From Podospora comata (lineage: Eukaryota > Ascomycota > Sordariomycetes > Sordariales > Podosporaceae), in the NCBI GenBank assembly GCA_017354895.1, contig CP071495.1, positions 1,905,001 to 1,969,000 on the forward strand: a stretch of 64,000 nt of DNA, in the 5' to 3' direction. Positions 22,035 to 32,358 of this stretch are shown piece by piece (position 1 is the first letter of the stretch; every line of letters begins with the position of its first letter). A program made the translations under genes and the position numbers. Below the pieces are notes generated by a model. It saw nothing but the letters and a program-made list of their open reading frames with translations. It made no database searches and was not told where the DNA came from.

Positions 22035-23111
22035 ATGGATCACGACGGCCAATTGATGGCTGTCAATCCCGACACACCATTACAACAGGAGACACCAACG
22101 CCACAACCTGATCAGAACCAAGATAGAGCAGACGCAACCGCCAACAAAACCACCACCACCACCCCTAACCCCGATGCCTCAACACCAGAGCTCCCAGCCG
22201 CCTTTCCCAAGCGGCGTCGTGGCCGTCCTCCTGGACGTCCCAACATGTCCACCAAGGAGGAAGAGTTCAAGGACCACCCGTTAGTCAAGAACTGGAATGC
22301 GGCATGTGCAAACCCCAAAAACCCCATTCTTACCGTGGCCGTTGCTATCCGCGACGCCTTGTCAGACACTGCTCTCAAACATGAGAATCAGAGGAAGATC
22401 TTCCGCTTGCCTAGCCATGAGTACATACACTTTGTTCAGGGGTGGATTACCGCTCGTCATATCGCTGCTCAACGGCCCAGTTACGTCAACGGTCTACTCA
22501 TTCACTCTCGCGGTCAGGACGCGCTGGTATCGTGTACCACGTGTGCTGAGCGTCGCTCTCAACACTCGTTGGGTCCGTTTTTGGAGTGTCGGGTGCTACC
22601 AGAGTTTTTCCATGGCAGTTGTTCCAACTGCAAGTGGTTCGACAACACGTCCAACTGTTCACTGTACAAGGGTCCAAAGCCAAACAGAAAGAGGAAGGCA
22701 AAGGAGGATCAAGCTGCTCTGGATGCACCTGAGGACGGAGAAGCAGGACCCAGTCATTCGAATCAGATGGTTGTCACTCAACAGCATCAGCAACCGGCGG
22801 CAGCAGGACAGACCGGTGACCACATACACCCTCAGCTTATGGGCACTGGGCCGAATATGCACACTGGTTATCTGGTTCACGGGCTTCAGACGGGTCAGCA
22901 TATGACTGATGCTCAGTTTGCACTGTCAGAGGGAGGGCAAAGGTCTCCGGGAAGTGGGGACGGTGAAAGAGAGGGTGAGGGAAGTGGTAGTGGAGATGGG
23001 GATTCAGAGTGAGTGCGCCTAAACCTTTATGGTATCAATTGCTGACTGTGCTTCCTCGGCAGTGATGTTGATATGCAGGTATCTCGTAACTTGGGGGCAT
23101 TTGTTCAGTAG
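22035..23111 (+). CDS. DUF3716 zinc-finger-like protein with AT-hook
   Basis: Proposed exons are 22035-23008 and 23063-23111, giving about 340 residues. An AT-hook-like basic element (KRRRGRPPGRP) lies near residues 56-66, implying DNA binding. The middle holds a Cys cluster typical of DUF3716: CTTC, then a lone C, then CSNCKW and a final C within about 45 residues, likely one zinc-binding unit. The tail is acidic and Gly/Ser-rich. Reading straight on gives a stop exactly at the donor (GA-GTGAGT). A consensus intron (CTGAC branch, CGGCAG acceptor) instead appends 17 residues (DDVDMQVSRNLG...). The function of DUF3716 is unknown; these proteins occur in many copies in filamentous fungi. Confidence 0.75.
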
Positions 23112-23440
23112 GACTGGGCATGGATGATGGGTTGTGGTGATGTCTAGCTTCATGCGTAGCGTACCTGTAGCTTGGACTCTAGAGCATGTAATAACAGTGA
23201 GTAGGTGATAATCAAGTCTTTGGAACAACAAATACTATAGTCCAATGGTGTGCTTACCCAGCGGCGCAGCCTTGATCTATCGGGATCAAGACCTCTAGCT
23301 CTCTGATTGAGCGGTTTGTGTTTTAGCTGCTATCAGCCTCACTCACAACCTACCAAGTCCGATTCCTTTAACATCGGGCAGTCGCCAGCCATGAATTTTT
23401 AGAGGGGCATACAACAGTTTTACCTCCGCAACATGCCGTT
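23112..23440. other. Intergenic region
   Basis: About 330 bp between two plus-strand genes. Nothing was recognised in it. Confidence 0.35.
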
Positions 23441-25325
23441 ATGGGCTCCGAAAACCCCGAGGAAACAACAATCGGCATTGTCACTCTGGTAGCGGCCGTT
23501 GCCGCCCTCCTCTTCGCCGTCGTTCAGACCATTGCTGCGCTCGCCCAGTACATCTCCGTTAGCAGTCGATGCAGCAGACGTGTGAGCGGCGTGTTTGACC
23601 TCACAGCAGGCTTTTGGCTCCACCTTTCCTCGCTGTCGTGGAATCCGCAATATCGAATGCCGGTGCTCACCATGCCGGGGTTGCGGTCAGAGCCAGTGGT
23701 AACCATGGAGAGAGACCCTCCAACGCCGAGTTCAGGCCTGCGAAGAACTACGACAAGAAGAGAAACGGATATCTCGACTATGGCGTCCTGCGCGTGGTAG
23801 CGGGGAGTGATGGGTCCAAGGTTCACAGGGAAGTCAGCATTTTACCGGCAGTTCTTCGGGGTGTTTTTGCTGTGGTGTGGACTCCAATTGGGATCGCTCT
23901 CTCTTCCATCACTCTAGTCTTTTGCTGCCCACCGGCGTTTGCGTGCGGTTGCGCGTGCACAGGGTGCTGTGGCATGGGTCGGCCTGAGGAGGAAGAGGAT
24001 GAACAAGATAAACGAGACAGATTTGACTGGTGCCGTCGGTAAAGGTCACGGGAGATATGCCTCGACTTGCTGACTCCTTTGACGTTTGCATGGAAATGGG
24101 CCATCAAGTACAAGTCCGCCATGGGAGTTCACCTGGTCTGGAGGTCGCCGCGTGGTCTCAGTTTCTTGTCAATTACCAGGCTATTTGGTGGGGACACGCC
24201 AACATCAGGTGGGAGTGGCGGTTGGCAACGATGATTCCGTCGGATATCTACGGCGCTACTATCGAGACGACCATGGCTGATGTGAAGCTGTTGGCCGCAC
24301 TGCCAGGAATGTCGTTTTCAAGCTCACCAGGTGTGATAGCGCGGACGAAATGTGGGGAGATGCTCACCAAGTCTCAGCACATGGTTCTTGGGGCGGTGGT
24401 GTACTACCGTTCAGGAAGGGAGAATATCGCGCCCAAAATCACCATGAAGGTCCCGTGCAAATCCTCCACATGGCTGCACTGTCTGCTGGAGATGCAAAAC
24501 CACCTCAAGGCCGCCCCCTCATTTTCATCAACTTCAACCGATGATAGTAAACAACATGAAATCACCACCCTCCTGTCCAGACCCCGAACGGAATACGACG
24601 CCCAACTCCCTCTCTCCCTCGGCAATCTCAGTTGCTTTTCCACAACCCTCTTCACCCTCCCCTGGAAACACAACCTCTCCTCTGGCCCACCCCCCGCCCT
24701 CTCCTTGCAAGCAGAACTGAAAACTTACCCCCCTGTCGTTTCTGGTTCTCAATCAAGACATGAAGTGTTGACACCGGGGCATTGGAGTCTGAAGTCTGGG
24801 GCCAAAGTGGTGAAATCCACCAGGATCGTCGGACCTATCGGATGTTTTCTCAACCCGACTCAGACTAGGACTTGGCTGCGTGGAAGTCTGGGGCGGGAGA
24901 TCGAGATTCAAACCCGGAGTGTCTGTCTTGACTTTGCAGTACTAAATAAGAATTGCGCGGCTGTATTGTGTAAATGCCCCGGTGGACCTGCCACCATTGC
25001 CAGAGCTGTGAAGACAACAGGATCGTTTGAGGTGTTGATGGCGGTTGCGGCGGTGAATAACGATTTTTTGGGGAGGGTGGGGAAAGGGGTGTTGGGTACT
25101 ACGGCGAGGGAGTTAGCAGGCTGGGTTTGTAAAGGGGATCAGAATGACAGGGGGTTGAGGAGGGAGGTGACGGGTTGTATACAACGGGCGTTGGAGGCTG
25201 GTGGAGAGGAGGGGGTGGTGGTGGAGGGGAGTTTGGAGTTGGTCAAGGTTGTTATAGCTAATACGGAGGTGGTGTTGAGGGGTGTGAGGAGGGGGTTAGG
25301 GGTGGGGGAATATGTGGGTTGGTGA
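23441..25325 (+). CDS. Hypothetical membrane protein; exon structure unresolved
   Basis: Three open segments in three frames appear to belong to one gene: 23441-~23700, ~23700-24038 and ~24128-25325. The first starts MGSENPEE, has a membrane helix (VTLVAAVAALLFAVVQTI) and a block SLSWNPQYRMPVL. The second has NGYLDYGVLRVV, a second hydrophobic segment (VFAVVWTPIGIAL) and a Cys-rich turn (CGCACTGCC). The third reads SDIYGATIETTM and VLGAVVYYRSG and runs to 25325 with no recognised domain. The second switch fits an intron starting GTAAAG at 24039. The first is odd: no normal-length intron fits if both SLSWNPQYRMP and NAEFRPAKNYD are real. A 59-nt intron at 23548-23606 is an alternative that drops the first block. 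Family unknown. Confidence 0.5.
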
Positions 25326-25699
25326 TCATGGGGAGGGGGAGGTCTGGGAGGATGATTTGGGGGGGGTTGTTTTGGGAGCTTGAAATTTAGTGTTTTGAAT
25401 TCTCATGGGGCTGAAGTTGGTGATAGATGTAGGTAACTGGGTAGTTGTGAATGAGTGACACGCGCCCATGTGAGCCAACCATTCCGCCGTCCTGTCGTGG
25501 TCGTCGTGGCGACAAAGAGCATCCATCCGCTTTCATTTCACCCATACATCATATGACCACAACAAACCACCCGCTCCGCAACCCAGCAACCACCCCCATA
25601 TAAGCGGAGGATCTTGGGAGCCTAGTGTCACTGCTTAGGAGAGCGTAGTGCAACGGTCAAAGCCGTTGCCTGCGTGATGGTTGTCTCCGTCCCAAATAG
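25326..25699. other. Intergenic region left of the fold-back repeat
   Basis: About 370 bp with no gene. A small palindrome CAACGG...CCGTTG lies near 25651-25668. Confidence 0.35.
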
Positions 25700-25831
25700 G
25701 CCATCATGTATCTCACATTCCCTTCTCCGATGCCGCCTATTTGTGAGGCTGAATTCTGAGCCATTCCTTGGCTTAAGTTCACTTCACAAATAGGCGGCAT
25801 CGGAGAGAGCAATGCGAGCGAAATGATGCCT
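25700..25831. repeat. Fold-back inverted repeat, ~45-bp arms
   Basis: A perfect 22-bp core, CTCCGATGCCGCCTATTTGT plus GA, at 25725-25746 recurs in inverse orientation at about 25784-25805. The match continues imperfectly outward (CATCATGTATCTCACATTC against the complement of GCAATGCGAGCGAAATGATG), giving arms of about 45 bp round a loop of under 40 bp. It could be a small fold-back or MITE-like element, a strong transcriptional terminator, or a cruciform. No flanking target-site duplication was confirmed. Confidence 0.7.
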
Positions 25832-26773
25832 TCACCACGGGTGGACAGTCTGTCTCTGAGGATGCCATGACAATCTTTTTGTTTTTGGTCAATTTGAAGT
25901 AAAAAAAAAATGTTGGTTGAGGACGGGAATCGAACTCGGCCGCTGTCTGCCAATCTTGTCCCTGGTTTCTCCAGCAACTGGGAGGAGCGACCACAGTATA
26001 AATACTAGGTCCACGTTGCTCCTTTCTAACCGAACAGCAGGCTACAGCCATTGAGGATCTGAGTACGGCAGGCCCCGTGGTCAAGTAGACAGCCTGCTGG
26101 CTGAGGGGAATGTCGAACTCCTCTCAGGGCTCCCTCAAGGAGTTTCACGTTTGATTCCGCCGCGAAGCAAAATCCGAGGGTTTTCTTAACTGATCTTATT
26201 CTCTCACTGAAGCACAGGTGATTGCGACATGATTGTTATCGCCCACTGGCTTCTCATAGAATCCATTATCGTCGCAGTCTACCAGGTGACTAACATTTGA
26301 CCCGGTAAAGGGACTGGTTGAATCCTGAAGCCCATATCAACAAACATGTCAAGTATGTACTCTTACCTCTTTCGGAAAGAAACGTGCAGAAGGAACAAAT
26401 ATCAGCCACATTCTGACGCGGTCAAAGGTCGACGTATGGTCCTTTTGCCTGCCCGACAACTCTTGTTTGCTTGGACCGTCCGTTATCTCCGAGTGTTACG
26501 TGAAGCCTTCTTGTCCGGCCTTGCTGCAGGAACGTGCCGTCCGAGATCCAATTGCAGCCACATATATCAGCCTGCAGTCAGCACGGAGCTCGGAGCGGAT
26601 GAATTCATTAACAGAGGTTAAGTAAGCTGGTCCACGTCACCGGTATCTCATCATCATCCCAAGGAGAGCTGGTCTGATGTTTTCGCGATTGAAAGTCGTG
26701 GTGGAGATCGGACCTGGAGTAAGGAGATGAATGCTGCTGTCCCATTCGGCAAAAGAGGACGGCAATGACGGGA
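25832..26773. other. Intergenic region with Pol III-like motifs
   Basis: On the minus strand a B-box-like string GAGTTCGATTCCC (complement of about 25926-25938) is followed within about 20 bases by a T-run (A-run at about 25901-25910 on the plus strand). On the plus strand an A-box-like GTGGTCAAGTAGAC near 26077-26090 precedes a weak B-box-like GTTTGATTCC near 26149-26158. Neither folds into a good tRNA. They may be tRNA-derived relics or SINE-like pieces. No protein gene was seen. Confidence 0.35.
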
Positions 26774-26780
26774 TATAAAA
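26774..26780 (+). promoter_or_regulatory. TATA box of the kelch gene
   Basis: TATAAAA lies 63 bp upstream of the chosen start at 26843, followed by a CT-rich leader. Its position argues against an earlier in-frame ATG at 26765, which would lie upstream of the TATA box. Confidence 0.6.
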
Positions 26781-26842
26781 CAGCTGCATCGCTCTCTCAA
26801 CATTCACCACCACTGTCTTTATTCACATCGACATCAATCATC

Positions 26843-27901
26843 ATGAAGCTCTTGGCCCTCATCTCGGCCTTCCTATTTACAGCCACCACCCTCGCTCTCC
26901 CCAACAGCCGAGGAAAGCCCTCCAAAGGAACATGGCAAACCCTCCCCTCAATCAGTGACTTACCTCGCCAGGAACACGTCACCCTTGCCCTCTCCCCCTC
27001 CTCCCTGGCCATCTTCGGTGGCATTTTGCCAACCAACGACACCTCCTCCCCCCTCCCCTATTCAACAACCAACATCCTCCAAATCTACTCCATCCCCAAC
27101 AAAACCTGGACCCTTGCCGCCCCTGCACCGCTAGCCCTCAACCACCCCAACGCCGCCGTCGTCGACGGCAAAATCTACCTCCTGGGAGGCCTAACCGAAG
27201 TCGACAACTGGGCCTGGAGACCCTCCGCTTTGTCTTTCGTCTACGACCCCAAAACTAACCAATGGGCTGACCTCCCCCCTCTCCCGGACAGTCATACTCC
27301 CCGAGGAAGCGCGGCGATGGGGGTGCACAACGGCGTTGTCTACCTCGCCGGCGGCCTCACCATCCTCCCTCTTATTCCAGAACTAGGACCGCAGCAGACG
27401 ACGGATGTGGTCTCTGCTTTTGACACCAAGACCAACACCTGGGTTACGCTTCCTCCTAAGGCGAGGAGACTGCCGGAGGGGAGGGATCACGCTGGGGCGG
27501 CGGTGTATAAGGACAAGTTTTATGTTCTTGGGGGGAGGAGGAACGGGCAGGATAATGTTAGGGACACGGTCTATGAATTGGATCTGAAGAGGTTGGGAAA
27601 GGGGTGGGTGGTGGAGAAGGGGCGGATGCCTACTGCTAGGGGGGGAGTTGCTGCTGCGAGGGTGGGGGGAAGGGTTTTTGTCTTGGGGGGGGAGGGAAAC
27701 AAAGTTAATGGGACGGAGGGGGTGTTTCCTCAGGTGGAGGTATATGATGTTGAGAGGGATAAGTGGGAGAGGTTGGAGGGGATGGAGGTGCCGAGGCATG
27801 GTACGAGTGCGGTGGGGGTGGGAGGGGGTGTGTATGTTCCTGGGGGGGGGGTTAGGCAGGGAGGTGCGCCGGTGAGTACTTTTGATGTGTTTTGGCCCTA
27901 G
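26843..27901 (+). CDS. Secreted kelch-repeat (beta-propeller) protein
   Basis: A single exon of 352 residues. A signal peptide (MKLLALISAFLFTATTLA) fixes the start at 26843. Kelch blades follow, each with a double-Gly and spaced Tyr/Trp: AVVDGKIYLLGGLTEV, GVHNGVVYLAGGLT, AVYKDKFYVLGGRRN, RVGGRVFVLGGEGN and VGVGGGVYVPGGG. Several Asn-x-Ser/Thr sites fit secretion. Fungal relatives are usually called galactose oxidase-like or kelch proteins, but no catalytic domain is attached here, so a binding role outside the cell is the safest reading. The coding strand is C-rich up to about 27400 and strongly G-rich after it, with no change in domain type. Confidence 0.85.
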   Translation: MKLLALISAFLFTATTLALPNSRGKPSKGTWQTLPSISDLPRQEHVTLALSPSSLAIFGGILPTNDTSSPLPYSTTNILQIYSIPNKTWTLAAPAPLALNHPNAAVVDGKIYLLGGLTEVDNWAWRPSALSFVYDPKTNQWADLPPLPDSHTPRGSAAMGVHNGVVYLAGGLTILPLIPELGPQQTTDVVSAFDTKTNTWVTLPPKARRLPEGRDHAGAAVYKDKFYVLGGRRNGQDNVRDTVYELDLKRLGKGWVVEKGRMPTARGGVAAARVGGRVFVLGGEGNKVNGTEGVFPQVEVYDVERDKWERLEGMEVPRHGTSAVGVGGGVYVPGGGVRQGGAPVSTFDVFWP

Positions 27902-28263
27902 TATGGAGGTGATAAAGGGGTCTTTCGTTGCGGTTTTGGGGGTTGATCATGGATGGCTGCTGTACCTATTTGGGATCCATGGCACAAGCAAGTTTGATAA
28001 TAGAACTCAGCGATTGTTTTTCCGTGACTTGCATTCAACAAGGAGAAAAACAATGCGAAATTTGTGGAACCAAAAGGACATCCTACCCACAGGGTAGGTC
28101 GGATGGTATATATCTCTACAAAGTTTCTGTTTAATATTTGTGTGTGTTGTGTGCAAATTTAAGTTCAGAGGCTACGGACATCTGTTATGCACTCCCACCT
28201 CCCACGCCATCAAAACCCCCAACTCCGCCACCGAAACTCAACAACAAACTCAAATACCTCACC
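27902..28263. other. Intergenic region before tRNA-His
   Basis: About 360 bp, no gene seen. The bases just before the tRNA (ATACCTCACC) also precede the second tRNA-His copy at 33 kb. Confidence 0.4.
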
Positions 28264-28361
28264 GGGTGACTAGTCTAGTGGTCAGGACGCTTCGTTGTGG
28301 TTATTCGCAAGAATATCACATACGATCCGAAGAAACCCCGGTTCGATTCCGGGGTCGCCCA
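28264..28361 (+). tRNA. tRNA-His (GTG anticodon) with 26-nt intron, copy 1
   Basis: Acceptor GGGTGAC pairs with GTCGCCC, the T arm is CCCGG-TTCGATT-CCGGG, and the anticodon stem CTTCG/CGAAG closes a TTGTGG-C loop with anticodon GTG. A 26-nt intron lies one base 3' of the anticodon. T-runs follow within 15 bases as a Pol III terminator. The whole gene, intron included, recurs inverted at 33178-33275. Confidence 0.92.
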
Positions 28362-28387
28362 TTATCTTTTGACTTTTTTTTCTCCCT

Positions 28388-29802
28388 TTACCCTCTTTGG
28401 TATCTCCACCCCTCCAACCCATCCCTCCCTGTACCAACCACCCCAGCCCTCTTTGTCGGTTCAGTGTTGAAGACCTTGCCAGCTTTTGTGTCGAGGACTC
28501 GACCCATAGCAACAACAAGACAAGTCACCATCCGGTCTCCGAACCCCCCAAAGGCTGGGCAGCGGTGGGGGCGGAGAGAGTAAGGCAGGTAGGCTTCTGT
28601 TTGGAGGGGGCTGAGGTTGTCGAAGCGGGAGGGGGAGAACTCGAGGGCGGTGGGACCCCAGATGGAGGGGTGCCGGTGCATGAGTTCGAGGTCGGCTTTG
28701 ATCTTGAAGGAGGAGGAGGGGGTGTGGCGGTAGATGCGTTTGTTGGAGGGGGTGAGGCGGAGGCCTTCCTGGGGTTGGGTGTTAGGGGGAATGGAGTAAG
28801 TGATGGGGAGGGGGGAACAGGAACAAGATGGCCTATATTGCTTACTTTTGCCAGTTTGAGGGCCTCCCTCTCCTCGAGAGAATTCGTTCCTAGACACTCG
28901 GGAACAGAAGAGATCCTTGATGGAAGGGTAGGCGAAGGATAAAGGTGAAAGGCGAGGATGTAAGTGACCATGACGACGCGCCAGAGTGTTTCGTATTGGG
29001 GCATGATCATACTGAGGATTTCCTCCGGCTCTAGTTGGTCGAATGGCCAGCATAAACACCGGGGGTCCCTGCGTTGTAGGGCAGTGAGGTGGTGGATGAG
29101 AAGCGATGATATCGCGGGTTTCTCCGAAGACGACTTGGCTTTGAGCCATTGGTTGTTGATTTCGTCGGTGATGATGACCAGTGAGTCCCGTGGCAAAATG
29201 TCCGAAGAGATCTGAAAGTTATCGATGAGCACGACTTTGAGGCAGGTTATTCGAGTGGCTTCTGCTAGGTGAAGGGGTTGGCTTGTGTCGCGGGGGAGTT
29301 CAGCTGTGAGAGTAGAAGTGGCTTTCTCAAAGAGCTTGATCCAGTCTCGGCCTGGACGGTTGATGATACCAGAGGCCATTTTCAGGAAATTCTTGTGGGT
29401 CGAAGTTGAAGCGGTAGTTAAAGAATTGGTGATGTTGAAGGCAAGGGCAATATTCTCGTTGGCTGCTGCACGAAGGTGGAGGGTGTCTTGTGGCTTCGAG
29501 ACGCCAGCGAAGGAAAAGTTGATGATTGACTTTTGGCCGTTGAGCCAGGTGTTGACGTCTTGCTTCTCAGGTCGTTGAAGCCACTGATGCCAGGCTGGTT
29601 GTCCAAAGTCTATCTCTATGTGGAATAACCACAGAATCAACTTGCAGAGCAACACGCAAGTGATTCCCAAAATAGCCACGAAGCCGAGAAACATGCACTC
29701 GCCGAGGAGGTTCGGAGGTTCACAGCATGGATTTGGTCTCGTCACCTTGGGCGGTGTGCTTGCCCAAGCATCATGGGAGGAAGATAGGTCAGACGACATC
29801 AT
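28388..29802 (-). CDS. Cytochrome P450-like protein with atypical heme-binding loop
   Basis: Exons 29802-28846 and 28768-28388 (minus) encode about 445 residues. A Pro-rich N-terminus precedes a membrane anchor (FLGFVAILGITCVLLCKLIL). The intron (GTAAGC...CCCCAG) splits just before the ExxR motif, EGLR at residues 320-323, within EGLRLTPSNKRIYR. Next come a WGPTALEFSPSRF block, the PERF region, and the heme loop YLPYSLRPHRCPAFGG with Cys at about residue 389. The loop lacks the usual FGxGxRxC spacing, and no AGxxT I-helix motif is seen; instead there is IMPQYETLWRVV. This matches a divergent P450-like clade in fungi. Catalytic ability is uncertain. The start at 29802 is the first ATG. Confidence 0.7.
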
Positions 29803-30516
29803 GAGGTAGCTGACTGGAGTCTGAGTGATGGGTTGAGTGTAGTTCTGAGACTGGACTTCGCATCGGGGATCCAGCAGTCTCTTATTTCTAAACACACCAA
29901 AGCAATACTATCAAATCTCATCTTCCCACGCCAGTCCGTCCTGGCATCCCTCATTGTTGCCACGGTCATCAGCTGATGACCATTCATACCAGCCTCGAGG
30001 CGGAAGAGTGCAGTTGAAACTGCTACCAGCGTCGATAAATTTCATTCTTTGTTTGCCTGTCTTTGACTTTGACCAATGAGTCCAGTATTCTCGAGCTATT
30101 TCTGTGGTGTTTGCTTTGCTGTTCTGTCTTAGCGTTGTAGGCCTCAAGTATGTGAAACCTCACGACGCAGCTCATGATGCCCAATGCAAAGATAAGAAGC
30201 GGCACGATACGAGCTTGTCAGCTGTTATCAGAAGTGACGATGCGATGCAGCTTGAGGTGCAAACAAAACTCGGGAACCGGTAGTTGAAGTGGTACACAGT
30301 CTGGAGCCGCCCCTGACTGGTGCAAGGAGCCGTTGTTGACGGCCCTTGTCCTTGGCATGTCAGGAACACCACCCCGTTGTTCTCAAAGGAAGTTGGCGGT
30401 GCTTGGAGACTGTCCCATCTGGAACCTTTGTAATCACTTGAATCACAAAAACAAATTCAGGGCTTTGTCTAGAGAGCAAAAAGAAAAAAGTTGACTTCTA
30501 TCTACAAGAAAGGATA
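29803..30516. other. Intergenic region between P450-like and PhoD genes
   Basis: About 710 bp between two minus-strand genes, holding the P450-like promoter and the PhoD 3' flank. No supported gene. Confidence 0.4.
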
Positions 30517-32358
30517 TCAAGGTGCCTTCTCGACCTTGCCATTCTTCAACGCGCCCGCATACGCCACTCCACCACCCACAGTAGGGTTCCTCGCCAACTT
30601 ATTCTCCCCATCTCTGATCAAGAACTTTGCAATCTTGATCTCCTCCGTACTCCTCTTCTTGAGATTTGGAATCCCAAAGAACTGCGCCTCAATAGCATCA
30701 TACCCAATATCCATCTCAAAATACCCCCTATAATACAAATCCTGCCACTGCAACGTCGGGTTGTTCTTGATCAACAACTTGGAAATCGGATCCGTGATCA
30801 ACCTCGGCACAATCCCCGTCAACGGACTGGAGCTGCTCACCGCACTCCCCGCCAACTCAACCCCCACCGCCCCCGCCCCGGTGTTCTCATCATACCCCTC
30901 CTCCGCCTTCCAAACCATATCACTCACCCAAGCCGCATGGCTATCCCCGCTCAGCATGACCGTGTTGTTGATCTTGTTGTCCACCAATGTCTTGTACACC
31001 CTGTCCCTATTCGCGATGTACCCATCCCACTGATCCAGATTAAACGGCTCATCATTAAAAACTCCAATCGTCACCCTGCTGAAGATCACCTGGTTGCCCA
31101 CCAATCTCCACCTGGCCTGTCGATCACTCGACTCCTGAAGCTTGGTGTAGAACCAAGCCTCTTGGTTGAACCCCATGATCGTCCTGTTCACCCAATCAGC
31201 CTGCTCCTCCACCTCATTCTTATTCCCCCCAATAATCCCCCCCAGCGGCCCAAGAACGGTAACGTCCCGGTTGTACTGCCTCGTGTCAAGCATGATGAGA
31301 TCAAACAAGTTCCCAATGGAGAAATCCCGCCAAATGCGCAAAGAGTCATCCATAGTGACCTGCCGAAGGGGCATCCACTCAAAATACGACCTCACAGCCG
31401 CCTGCTTCCTCAACCTGAACTCCTCCCCGTCGCTGTTCTTGGAGCCGTCCTTGTAACTGTTGTCAGCCACCTCGTGGTCGTCCCAGACAGGGATCCAAGG
31501 GAACTTTTGGTGAGACAAGGCAAGATCAGGATCGAGACGGTAGGAAGCTGTGCGCTTGCGGTAATCGTAGAGAGAGTAAGTCTCCCGGTCAGGAAGAGGT
31601 TTGCGGAGGTCGGTGAGGCCGGCTTTGTACTCGTAGATGTAATCGCCGAGGTGGAGGATGTAATCCGCGGAATCCTTGGCGTTGACGGCGGCGTAGGCGT
31701 TGAAGTAGCCTTCGGGGTAGTTGGAGCAGGAGTAGACTGCCAACTTGATGTTGCGGGGGACGGTTTGGTCTTTTGTGGGGATGGTCTTTGTGCGGCCGAC
31801 GACGGAGGATTTGGAGGAGTCGCAGACGTTGAAGCGGTAAAAGTAGGTTGTGAAGGGTTGGAGGTTTGTTGCTTCAAACTAGGGAGGGTGGGTGTTAGCC
31901 CGGATCTTTTGGGATGATGGGCGTGGGAGGCATACCTTGACTGTCCAGTCTACTTCGCTCGAGGTGTAGGCTCTGCCGCTGTTTACGACATTGGTCAAGG
32001 CTTCGTCTGTGCCAATGCGGTACTCGACGCAGGCGGCGCGGCTGCTGGGGGGAGCGCCCTCATCGCCATAGATGGGCACTACGCCCTCTGGGACGATATC
32101 TGAGGCGACGTTATCGGCTGTGGGGGAAAGTCTGGTCCAGAGAATAACGGAGTTGGCATATGGATCTCCTGACGCGATGCCGTGGGTGAAGTTCACTTCC
32201 GCTGCTGTGTACAAAGAGCCACTCTGGCGCTTCTGAACGTGGGCAAGAGGAACAGCGAGAGAGGCGTGGCGACGAGATGGTGAGAGGTAGGCAAGGTTGT
32301 TCTCGAAAGAAGCAGAGACAACACCCGCAAGGGAGAGGGCAGCTGTGAGGCGCAACAT
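30517..32358 (-). CDS. phoD: Secreted PhoD-type alkaline phosphatase/phosphodiesterase
   Basis: Exons 32358-31936 and 31878-30517 (minus) give 594 residues. A signal peptide (MLRLTAALSLAGVVSA) is followed by the PhoD N-terminal beta domain (FTHGIASGDPYANSVILWTR). The metallophosphatase core follows, with its metal-ligand motifs: VYSCSNYPEGYFNAY, HLGDYIYEY, WDDHEVADN, MLDTRQYNRD and MLSGDSHAAW. All expected acidic and His ligands are present, so it should be active. By family it hydrolyses phosphomonoesters or diesters extracellularly, using Fe3+/Ca2+, for phosphate scavenging. The 57-nt intron (GTATGC...CCCTAG) sits between the two domains. Confidence 0.92.

Noticed and set aside
25657-25977. 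106-codon minus-strand frame across the fold-back repeat
   Set aside because: It is produced by the inverted repeat and the tRNA-like sequence and has no protein character.
30937-31917. 326-codon plus-strand frame
   Set aside because: It lies wholly antisense to the PhoD gene, whose catalytic motifs are intact. A shadow caused by codon bias.
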